In this document: positions 8,327 through 15,270 of the stretch, piece after piece
How positions within the stretch are numbered: the first letter of the stretch is position 1
Layout of the letters: every line of letters starts with the position of its first letter
Assembly: GCF_023206395.1 (NCBI RefSeq)
Contig: NZ_CP066150.1
Location: forward strand, 310,001 to 374,000
Length of the DNA stretch: 64,000 nt
Source of the DNA: Vibrio sp. ED004
GTDB lineage: Bacteria > Pseudomonadota > Gammaproteobacteria > Enterobacterales > Vibrionaceae
Direction of reading: 5' to 3'
The notes under the pieces: generated by a model
What the model saw: the letters and a program-made list of their open reading frames with translations, nothing else
Database searches by the model: none
Told to the model about the DNA's origin: nothing
Translations under genes and position numbers: made by a program

Positions 8327-9601
8327 CTAGAAGCAGGTCTCTACCCAGTTTGTGACCTGATAGTCCTCATCGCTGATGGCAATGTAGCGCCATTTGTCGA
8401 AGGTTAAACATGGGTGTGAGGTTGAAAACGCAATCATGTCGCCCACTTCAATCTCAGCAGAACCGTCCGTTTCAACAAAGGTGTGCTGATCCATTACCGC
8501 GGTAGCAGTCAGACCTTTCACAGAGATAGCTTCACCATTGCGATAGCCGCGCTCGGCAATAGGTAAACCTGCATCGAAGGCCACATCACGCTTACCTAGC
8601 CCGATCACCAGTTTGGTTGGCTCCGGACGAGAGATAACATACGCCCACACCTCAAGTGCCGATTCTAAATCACCACCTAATTCACACGCGTAACCTTGGT
8701 TTACTTGGGCACGTTGCAACACCTTGCTTTGGGCATCTAAGTAGATCCCAGTATCGTGAATGGCATAGCAGCCTGGGCGGATAATCGCTAAATAATCCGT
8801 TAGGTTCGCCAGGCATTCTGCCACTACGTCATACCAAGCCGAGCCTGCGCCTGTGATGATAGGCTGGCCTGTAATTAAGCCATCTGATGCAAGGCTTTCG
8901 ACCGAAGTGAGCGCTTGGTTTAAGAAGGTACGAATGTCTTGCTCGGCATTGTCGCCATGAATCACACCCTCGTATACCTCAATACCCGCTAGCGAAAGCG
9001 CAGGCGAATCTTGGATAGTTTGCGCTAGCTCTAGAACTTCTTGAGGTGAACGACAACCACAACGGCCACCCGGAACACCAAACTCGATTAGAACTTTTAG
9101 CGTCTGCTTTTTGTTGGAGAAATACTGGTTGAGTTGCTGCACGTTGACTGACGAATCCACACAGCAATAGAAATCAACGTCGAACTCACTAATAAGCTGT
9201 TCGATGATCGCCATGTTGGTTTTACCTACCAATTGGTTAGCCATGATGATTCTTTTTGCGCCTGCCATTGCTGCAATTTCTGCTTGTGCAGGTGTCGCAA
9301 CCGTAATTCCCCAAGCGCCATTTTCTAGCTGTTGACGGAAGAAGTCAGGTGTCATCGATGTTTTGCCGTGTGGCGACAATTTAACCTGGTGATGATCGGC
9401 GAACGATTGCATCCAATTCAGGTTATTGGTCAACGCTGATTGTTTGATAATTGCTACCGGAAGCGAAATGTCTTCATCAATCAATCGATAAATACCGTTC
9501 TCAGATTGTGATATTGCTCTCCCTTTTTGGCCTTTTTTAGTCAAGATGAAACTATCTTTTTGATACTTTATAACATCTTTTTGTGCAGGGTTATGTTTCA
9601 T
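8327..9601 (-). CDS. PLP amino-acid deaminase (DSD1/D-threonine-aldolase-like), candidate glucosaminate deaminase
   Basis: 424 residues. An alanine-racemase-type N-terminal barrel has the PLP-binding Lys in SPHGKTSMTPDFF (near residue 78). A C-terminal D-serine-dehydratase-like domain includes SAEIEVGDMIAFSTSHPCLTFDKW with the Zn-ligand-type H-x-C pair. Related proteins deaminate D-amino acids to 2-oxo acids and ammonia. The divergent neighbour is an N-acyl-D-amino-acid deacylase and the cluster holds KDG kinase and KDPG aldolase. The inferred reaction is therefore D-glucosaminic acid to 2-keto-3-deoxygluconate plus ammonia, as in the oxidative chitin pathway. D-serine or another D-amino acid remains possible. 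Confidence 0.8.
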   Translation of the reverse strand: MKHNPAQKDVIKYQKDSFILTKKGQKGRAISQSENGIYRLIDEDISLPVAIIKQSALTNNLNWMQSFADHHQVKLSPHGKTSMTPDFFRQQLENGAWGITVATPAQAEIAAMAGAKRIIMANQLVGKTNMAIIEQLISEFDVDFYCCVDSSVNVQQLNQYFSNKKQTLKVLIEFGVPGGRCGCRSPQEVLELAQTIQDSPALSLAGIEVYEGVIHGDNAEQDIRTFLNQALTSVESLASDGLITGQPIITGAGSAWYDVVAECLANLTDYLAIIRPGCYAIHDTGIYLDAQSKVLQRAQVNQGYACELGGDLESALEVWAYVISRPEPTKLVIGLGKRDVAFDAGLPIAERGYRNGEAISVKGLTATAVMDQHTFVETDGSAEIEVGDMIAFSTSHPCLTFDKWRYIAISDEDYQVTNWVETCF

Positions 9602-9665
9602 TGCTGATTCCTAACATGATTTAAGTTGTTGTTATTTAATGTTTAAATATATCTGTAATGTGTTT

Positions 9666-9684
9666 TGTGATAGAAACTATCACA
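9666..9684. promoter_or_regulatory. Palindromic operator candidate for the RpiR regulator
   Basis: TGTGATAGAAACTATCACA is a perfect 8-bp inverted repeat around AAA in the divergent promoter region between the deaminase and the deacylase. A partial copy of its core (AATAGAAACT) lies at about 11274-11283, upstream of ridA. Position and symmetry suit an RpiR dimer; this is inferred, not shown. Confidence 0.55.
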
Positions 9685-9699
9685 CAAATTAAAATATTA

Positions 9700-9715
9700 T
9701 GTGTGTTTTGTCACT
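9700..9715. promoter_or_regulatory. Possible CRP site
   Basis: TGTGT-N6-TCACT matches the TGTGA-N6-TCACA consensus with one mismatch per half. It lies 63 bp upstream of the deacylase start, a sensible place for catabolite activation of a sugar-acid cluster. Confidence 0.35.
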
Positions 9716-9777
9716 GAAAATAATCGGCTGGATTTCTAATATAGCTCCATCAACAAAGTGGATTGAGAGAGTGAGAA

Positions 9778-11211
9778 ATGTTGTTCGATACGATAATTAA
9801 AAATGTAGAGGTGTTTGATGGCACCGGCGAACAATCGTTTTGTGCCGATGTAGCAATCCGAGATGGAAAAATCGCCGAAATTGGCAAAATCGATCATGAA
9901 GATTGTAGCCAGTTGGTTGAGGGAGCAGGCTTAGCATTGGCTCCTGGATTCATCGATGTACACACACACGACGATACCAATGTAATTCGTTACCCAGACT
10001 GTCTACCTAAGATTAGCCAAGGCGTGACAACCGTGATTGTTGGCAACTGTGGCATCAGCGCATCGCCAACGGTTTTGGCGGGCGATCCACCAGACCCAAT
10101 GAATCTATTAGGCGCGCAGGCTGATTTCAAATACCCAACCTTTGCCGCGTATGCACAAGCCGTAGAGCAAGCGCAACCAGCGGTGAACGTCGCAGCGTTA
10201 GTTGGCCACACCACACTGCGTAACCAAGTGATGGATGACCTACAACGCACCGCAAGCGAAGAAGAAATTGCAGCAATGCAAAGCAACCTTGATTTAGCGA
10301 TGGAGCAGGGTGCATTGGGTTTGAGTTCAGGTTTGGCTTACGCCAGCGCGAAACAAGCCAACGCCAATGAAGTGATGCAGTTAGCGAAAGTGCTGTCTAG
10401 TCATGGCGGCATCTATACCACGCATATGCGTACAGAATTCGAAGAGATCTTAAGCGCGATGGAAGAGGCGTTTGAGACCGGGCAATACGCGAAAGTACCC
10501 GTTGTTATCTCTCACCTTAAATGTGCAGGTGCGGGTAACTGGGGCAGAACCGTTGAAGTGCTTGATTTGATGGATAAGGTTTCAGAGCACCAAGATGTGT
10601 CTTGCGACTGCTACCCATATTCAGCGAGCTCTTCGACGTTAGATCTGAAACAGGTGACAGACGATTTCGACATCTTCATCACTTGGTCTAAAGCAAAGCC
10701 AGAACATGCAGGCAAAACGCTTAAGCAGATTGCTGATGAGATGAACCTACCACTGATGGACGCAGCAAAAGCACTTCAACCAGCAGGTGCGGTTTATCAC
10801 TGTATGGATGAGAACGACGTAAAGCGCGTATTGAAATACAAGCTGGCCATGGTTGGTTCTGATGGTTTACCGAATGATCCGCATCCACATCCAAGATTGT
10901 GGGGCACCTTCCCGAAAGTCTTAGGCCATTACTGCCGAGATGAAAAACTGTTCGCGCTGCCAGAAGCGATTCATAAAATGACCGGAATGTCTGCGAAGCG
11001 CTACAACCTCGCGGGAAGAGGTGAGATTCGCCAAGACGCATTTGCCGATTTAGTTCTATTTGATCCAAAGAATATTAAAGACACAGCAACATTTGAAAAT
11101 CCTATTTCAGTTGCTGAGGGAATAGAAAGTGTATTTGTAAATGGTGAGTTAACTTACCAAAAAGGAAAAGTGAAAAATAATCGTTCAGGCGTTTTCATTT
11201 ACCGTAATTAG
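9778..11211 (+). CDS. N-acyl-D-amino-acid deacylase family, candidate GlcNAc-1-acid deacetylase
   Basis: 477 residues of the amidohydrolase superfamily, D-aminoacylase branch. An N-terminal beta-sandwich (LFDTIIKNVEVFDGTGE) leads to the metal motif FIDVHTHDDTN (HxH near 62-64). Other family marks are GNCGISASP, GALGLSSGLAYA, TTHMRTE, VVISHLKC and the late Asp loop MVGSDGLPNDPHPHPRLWGTFPK. The C-terminus again forms the sandwich (GRGEIRQDAFADLVLFDP). In this setting the likely reaction is deacetylation of N-acetyl-D-glucosaminic acid, a D-amino-acid-like compound, to glucosaminic acid and acetate. It heads the plus-strand genes. A true D-aminoacylase is the alternative. Confidence 0.82.
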   Translation: MLFDTIIKNVEVFDGTGEQSFCADVAIRDGKIAEIGKIDHEDCSQLVEGAGLALAPGFIDVHTHDDTNVIRYPDCLPKISQGVTTVIVGNCGISASPTVLAGDPPDPMNLLGAQADFKYPTFAAYAQAVEQAQPAVNVAALVGHTTLRNQVMDDLQRTASEEEIAAMQSNLDLAMEQGALGLSSGLAYASAKQANANEVMQLAKVLSSHGGIYTTHMRTEFEEILSAMEEAFETGQYAKVPVVISHLKCAGAGNWGRTVEVLDLMDKVSEHQDVSCDCYPYSASSSTLDLKQVTDDFDIFITWSKAKPEHAGKTLKQIADEMNLPLMDAAKALQPAGAVYHCMDENDVKRVLKYKLAMVGSDGLPNDPHPHPRLWGTFPKVLGHYCRDEKLFALPEAIHKMTGMSAKRYNLAGRGEIRQDAFADLVLFDPKNIKDTATFENPISVAEGIESVFVNGELTYQKGKVKNNRSGVFIYRN

Positions 11212-11270
11212 AATTTAATTATTTTATTAAATATACAGTAATAAGAAAACGACGAATTAATTTAAATATA

Positions 11271-11292
11271 TTGGAATAGAAACTGTTTTATC
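11271..11292. promoter_or_regulatory. Partial operator copy before ridA
   Basis: Around 11274-11283 the sequence AATAGAAACT repeats the core of the palindrome at 9666-9684 (GATAGAAACT). The second arm is degenerate. It suggests ridA has its own promoter under the same regulator. Confidence 0.35.
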
Positions 11293-11332
11293 TATAAACC
11301 CAATATTATCTATAAAGAAGTGGAGTTAAAAA

Positions 11333-11725
11333 ATGACTATTAAACGTTACGGTGTTGAAGGCGGTACAGGTACAGGCGGACAACATTTACCATTTGCACG
11401 CGCAACTGAAGCGGGTGGTTTCCTGTACGTTTCTGGCCAGACACCGATGACAGATGGTGAAGTGGTAGAGGGTGGCATTGTTGACCAGTCTCGCCTAGCG
11501 ATCCAAAACTGTGTCGATATTATGACTGAAGCGGGCTACGGCCTAGAAGACGTAATGCACGTAAAGGTTGTGCTAACGGATTCTCGTTACTTCCAATCTT
11601 TTAATAAGGTATTCAAAGAGTTCTTTGGTGCTAACCCACCGGCTCGTATCTGCATGGTTTGCGACCTAGTTGTAGACGTGAAGGTTGAAGTAGATGTGAC
11701 TTGCTACCGCGCGGATCGCGTTTAG
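11333..11725 (+). CDS. RidA-family 2-imino acid deaminase
   Basis: 130 residues of the YjgF/YER057c/UK114 family: GGFLYVSGQTPMTDGEVVEGGIVDQ, AIQNCVDIMTEAGYGLEDVMHVKVVLTD, and PPARICMVCDLV with the substrate-binding Arg near residue 104. RidA proteins hydrolyse the enamine/imine intermediates released by PLP deaminases. This one therefore fits beside the PLP deaminase at 8327-9601, speeding release of the keto acid and protecting against imine damage. ATG at 11333 has GGAG 10 bp upstream. It sits between the deacylase and the symporter. Confidence 0.9.
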   Translation: MTIKRYGVEGGTGTGGQHLPFARATEAGGFLYVSGQTPMTDGEVVEGGIVDQSRLAIQNCVDIMTEAGYGLEDVMHVKVVLTDSRYFQSFNKVFKEFFGANPPARICMVCDLVVDVKVEVDVTCYRADRV

Positions 11726-11753
11726 TAATAACCTAATCACAATTACCTACTTA

Positions 11754-11801
11754 GAGAGTATTAGGGGTTAGTCATCCCTGTTATTATCCTTTAATACTCT
11801 C
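11754..11801 (+). other. Stem-loop between ridA and the symporter gene
   Basis: GAGAGTATTA (11754-11763) pairs perfectly with TAATACTCTC (11792-11801), with a smaller AGGG/CCCT hairpin inside. It lacks a strong T run, so it may be a weak terminator or an mRNA-processing structure. Confidence 0.5.
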
Positions 11802-11931
11802 ACCCTACATTTATAAAAATTACTTTAATTAAAATAGATAAAATCAATAAAGTAATTATATGAAATATAAAAATGAATGAATCATAAATAAAGTTCAAGA
11901 ATGAACTCAATATTTCACTGAGAGGTGTCAA

Positions 11932-13446
11932 ATGAACAGCACACTTTTTCTTACAGGCTTCGGCGTGTACGTATGTTTTTTAATTTGGTTAGGCTGGTTT
12001 GTCTCGCGTAATCAAAAATCTGGCGAAGATTTCTTATTAGGCGGCCGTGGCCTGCCATTATTCTTAGTACTTGGTACCACAGTTGCGACTATGGTCGGCA
12101 CGGGTTCAAGTATGGGCGCGGTTGGCTTTGGCTACGCAAATGGTTGGGCGGGTGCTCTGTACGGAATTGGCGGTGCTATCGGCATCCTATTGCTTGCACT
12201 TTGGTTTGCTCCGGTTCGTAAACTGAACTTCATGACCATGAGTGAAGAGCTGGCTTACTATGTTGGCGCTAACCGAATCGTAAAAAACGTGGTTGGCCTA
12301 CTTATCTTTATCGCGTCAATCGGTTGGTTAGGTGCGCACATTCTAGGTGGTGGCATGTACCTAGCGTGGATTGCAGACATCGACCTTAACCTTGCGAAAA
12401 TCATTATTGCTGCAGCATTCACTATCTACGTGGTTATCGGTGGTTACACAGCGGTTGTGTGGACTGATACGATTCAAGCAATCATCCTTTTTGCTGGCTT
12501 CATCCTAATGGCGGTAATGTCTGTCGATCACATCGGTGGCATGGACAACCTTTACGCTGCGATGGACCCTGCTGCTACAAGCTTTTTAGCAATCGATAAA
12601 CTGGGCATTCTGCCTGCTGTTTCTCTGGCTGTGGTTATCGGTGTGGGCGTACTTGCAACACCTTCATTCCGCCAACGCATCTATTCTGGTAAAGATGTTT
12701 CAACTATCCGTCGCTCATTCGTCGCTTCTGGTGTGTTGTACCTTTTCTTCTCAATTATTCCAGCAATCATTGGTATGGCTGCACACGCAATCGACCCATC
12801 ATTGGATAACCCGAACTACTCGTTCCCATACGTAGCTGCAACGGTTCTTCCCGTCGGCGTAGGCATGATTGTTCTTATCGCTGGTCTATCTGCAACCATG
12901 TCGAGCGCAAGCTCAGATGCGATTGCCGGTGTATCTATCCTACTGCGTGATGTGTACGTGATGTTCACAGGCCGCGTACCAAACAAAGAATCAATGTTGA
13001 ACTACTCTCGTCTAGCTTTGGTTGTGGTAATTGGCTTCGCATTGCTGTTCGCACTGACGTCAAACGACATCATTGGCTACATCACTAAGATGATTTCAAC
13101 TGTTATGTCGGGCATGTTTGTGTGCGGTATGTTGGGCAAATTCTGGAAACGTTACAACTGGCAAGGTGCGCTTGCAACACTAGCGGGTGCTTCTGTAGCT
13201 TCATTCGTAGTAATGCTAAACGCTGACTACACAGCCTTCTGGGGCAACCCAGTTATCCCATCATGTCTGTTTGCTCTAACGGCAGGTGTGGTTGTGAGCC
13301 TAGTGACTCCGGCTAACCAAGTAACACCTGAAATGGCAAAAGCGATTCTTGATGACGAGCGCGCTCTGATGGAGATGGAAATGTCTGAGACTGGCGTACT
13401 TGAAGAAGAAGCGGCACCTCAACGTCCTGCAAATCAAACAAGCTAA
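11932..13446 (+). CDS. Sodium:solute symporter (SSS family), candidate GlcNAc-1-acid importer
   Basis: 504 residues, about 13 hydrophobic helices. SSS-family marks include the early GEDFLLGGRGLP and LGTTVATMVGTGSSMGAVGFGYANGWAG, WLGAHILGGGMYLA, YTAVVWTDTIQ (the VWTDVxQ-like motif) and LIAGLSATMSSASSDAIAGVSIL (sodium-site Ser/Thr helix). The soluble C-terminal tail is acidic (EMEMSETGVLEEEAA). Located between RidA and KDG kinase, it probably brings the sugar acid across the inner membrane with sodium. A terminator follows at 13480. Confidence 0.87.
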   Translation: MNSTLFLTGFGVYVCFLIWLGWFVSRNQKSGEDFLLGGRGLPLFLVLGTTVATMVGTGSSMGAVGFGYANGWAGALYGIGGAIGILLLALWFAPVRKLNFMTMSEELAYYVGANRIVKNVVGLLIFIASIGWLGAHILGGGMYLAWIADIDLNLAKIIIAAAFTIYVVIGGYTAVVWTDTIQAIILFAGFILMAVMSVDHIGGMDNLYAAMDPAATSFLAIDKLGILPAVSLAVVIGVGVLATPSFRQRIYSGKDVSTIRRSFVASGVLYLFFSIIPAIIGMAAHAIDPSLDNPNYSFPYVAATVLPVGVGMIVLIAGLSATMSSASSDAIAGVSILLRDVYVMFTGRVPNKESMLNYSRLALVVVIGFALLFALTSNDIIGYITKMISTVMSGMFVCGMLGKFWKRYNWQGALATLAGASVASFVVMLNADYTAFWGNPVIPSCLFALTAGVVVSLVTPANQVTPEMAKAILDDERALMEMEMSETGVLEEEAAPQRPANQTS

Positions 13447-13479
13447 ACCTAGTATCCACAACTGGTTTGCTTAATTCAG

Positions 13480-13506
13480 ACCCTGCTTAATGGCAGGGCC
13501 TTCTTC
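13480..13506 (+). terminator. Terminator-like hairpin after the symporter
   Basis: CCCTGC-TTAATG-GCAGGG stem followed by CCTTCTT. The T tract is modest, so some read-through into the kinase gene is expected. Confidence 0.55.
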
Positions 13507-13536
13507 CCCATTTATCTCTCTATTTTAGGATCAGCT

Positions 13537-14484
13537 ATGCCTGCATCTTCTCATTTCAATATTGCTTTCTTTGGCGAATGTATGGTCGAAATCAGCGGCT
13601 CTCCATTAACCAAAAAGTTTGGCGGTGACACACTTAATACCGCACTTTACCTTTCTCGTTTAACGCAACATCAAAACCTCTCTGTGCACTATGCGACAGG
13701 CCTTGGCAGTGATGAGCTGTCTCAAAATATGATTGATAGCTGGCAGCTAGAAGGTATTCAAACCAATTTCGTTGAACGTATTGCGAACAAGCTTCCTGGA
13801 CTCTACATGGTCGAAACCGACGAGACAGGCGAGCGACATTTTCACTACTGGCGCAACGATGCAGCAGTAAAATCTTACTTTCAAGCTAGTGATCTGAATA
13901 AGCTCGAAATCGCGCTAACAGAGAAACAAGTCGACGCGGTTTATATCAGCGGTATCAGTATCGCGATTTTAGATGACGCCTCTCGTGAGCGCTTATTCAA
14001 AGCCATTAGCGTGTTCTCAAACCAAGGCGGCAAGGTGATTTTTGACAATAACTATCGCCCACAACTCTGGACGACTGAACAAGCTCAGCATTGGTACGCC
14101 AAGTTACTGCCATTGGTAGACATTGCACTGATCACCGAAGACGACGACTTGCTGGTCTGGGGCAATGCCGAGAGCGTTCAACAACGCTGCCTTCGCTTGG
14201 GTTGCCAAGAGATCGTTATCAAACGTGGCTGTGAGCCATGCAAAATTGTTCAAGTTGAACAAGGCGATGTTGTTGAGAGCTATGTATCAGCGACTCGTGT
14301 TTCTAACGTGGTCGACACCTGCGCTGCGGGCGATTCATTTGCCGCGGGTTATCTGGCGGCGCGCCTTACTGGTGAGAGCACTGCCGATGCAGCTGAACTT
14401 GGTCACCAACTGGCTTCTACCGTTATTCAATACTCAGGCGCGATCATCTCGGTAAGCGCTATGAATCACTTAATTAAAAAATAG
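13537..14484 (+). CDS. kdgK: 2-dehydro-3-deoxygluconokinase (PfkB family), first copy
   Basis: 315 residues of the ribokinase/PfkB family. FFGECMVEISG at the N-terminus with KKFGGDTLNTALYLSRL (substrate-binding GGD-N motif) and VVDTCAAGDSFAAGYLAARL (PfkB signature 2 with the catalytic Asp in the GD pair, near residue 266). It phosphorylates KDG to KDPG using ATP. The aldolase gene starts 20 bp later, so the pair completes the route from the deaminase product to pyruvate and glyceraldehyde 3-phosphate. A paralogue is at 61083-62045. Confidence 0.9.
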   Translation: MPASSHFNIAFFGECMVEISGSPLTKKFGGDTLNTALYLSRLTQHQNLSVHYATGLGSDELSQNMIDSWQLEGIQTNFVERIANKLPGLYMVETDETGERHFHYWRNDAAVKSYFQASDLNKLEIALTEKQVDAVYISGISIAILDDASRERLFKAISVFSNQGGKVIFDNNYRPQLWTTEQAQHWYAKLLPLVDIALITEDDDLLVWGNAESVQQRCLRLGCQEIVIKRGCEPCKIVQVEQGDVVESYVSATRVSNVVDTCAAGDSFAAGYLAARLTGESTADAAELGHQLASTVIQYSGAIISVSAMNHLIKK

Positions 14485-14504
14485 AAAAATAAAGCGAAAT
14501 TATT

Positions 14505-15134
14505 ATGTCTCAAGAAATGATCAACACACTTAAGCAATTCAAAGTTATCCCTGTTATCCAAATCAACAAGGTGGAACATGCGATTCCACTAGCAAAAGTG
14601 TTAGTAGAAAACGGCCTGCCAGTAGCAGAAGTGACGTTCCGTACCGAAGCGGCAGCTGATTCGATTCGTGCGATGCGTGATGCTTACCCAGAGATGTGTA
14701 TCGGTGCAGGTACCGTATTAACACCAGAGCAAATCGACCTTGCTAAAGAGGCGGGTAGTGAGTTCATCGTGGCACCAGGTCTGAACCCAAACACGGTTAA
14801 GCGTTGCCAAGAGATCGGTATGCCAATCGTTCCTGGCGTAAACAACCCAAGCCAAGTAGAGCAAGCGTTGGAGCTAGGCCTTAACTTCTTGAAATTCTTC
14901 CCTGCTGAAGCGTCTGGCGGCATCAATATGGTGAAATCTTTGCTTGCGCCTTACGTTGATGTGTCGCTAATGCCTACTGGCGGTATCGGCAAACACAACG
15001 TCAATGATTACTTAGCGGTCGATCGCGTGGTGTGCTGTGGTGGCACTTGGATGGTATCGCCAAAGATGATCGAGAACGAACAGTGGGATGAGATCGCGGT
15101 GTTGGTTCGTGAAGCGGTTGAGTTGGTTAGCTAG
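14505..15134 (+). CDS. eda: KDPG/KHG aldolase, first copy
   Basis: 209 residues of the class I KDPG aldolase family. VIPVIQI..AIPLAKVLVENGLPVAEVTFRT carries the Glu/Thr of the phosphate and proton-relay region. MCIGAGTVLT and NFLKFFPAEASGG follow, with the Schiff-base Lys in LKFFPAE. GGTWMV is near the end. It cleaves KDPG to pyruvate and glyceraldehyde 3-phosphate. Located directly after kdgK; a stem-loop lies just past the stop. A paralogue is at 60443-61072. Confidence 0.92.
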   Translation: MSQEMINTLKQFKVIPVIQINKVEHAIPLAKVLVENGLPVAEVTFRTEAAADSIRAMRDAYPEMCIGAGTVLTPEQIDLAKEAGSEFIVAPGLNPNTVKRCQEIGMPIVPGVNNPSQVEQALELGLNFLKFFPAEASGGINMVKSLLAPYVDVSLMPTGGIGKHNVNDYLAVDRVVCCGGTWMVSPKMIENEQWDEIAVLVREAVELVS

Positions 15135-15144
15135 TCATAAGTTT

Positions 15145-15182
15145 GTGAGCTCATTCGTTTGTTAACAGGCGAATGAGCTCAC
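15145..15182 (+). other. Strong stem-loop after eda
   Basis: GTGAGCTCATTCG pairs perfectly with CGAATGAGCTCAC (13 bp) around a 12-nt loop. There is no T run after it; it may act as a weak terminator or protect the upstream transcript's 3' end. Confidence 0.55.
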
Positions 15183-15205
15183 GATAAACAACAGCAGTGG
15201 CTGAA

Positions 15206-15247
15206 GGTTCTGTTTTGTGAATTGCCTCCGATAAACAAAACAGAACC
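15206..15247 (+). promoter_or_regulatory. Leader stem-loop before the GH20 gene
   Basis: GGTTCTGTTTTGT (15206-15218) pairs with ACAAAACAGAACC (15235-15247), a perfect 13-bp stem ending 23 bp before the ATG at 15271. It is either a 5' UTR structure or a transcription-factor palindrome; no T run follows. Confidence 0.45.
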
Positions 15248-15270
15248 CCCGTTATATAGGAAAACTAATA

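Noticed and set aside
9666..9684. CRP site at the TGTGATAG...CTATCACA palindrome
   Set aside because: The spacer between TGTGA and TCACA is 9 bp, not 6, so it is not a normal CRP site; treated as an RpiR operator candidate instead.
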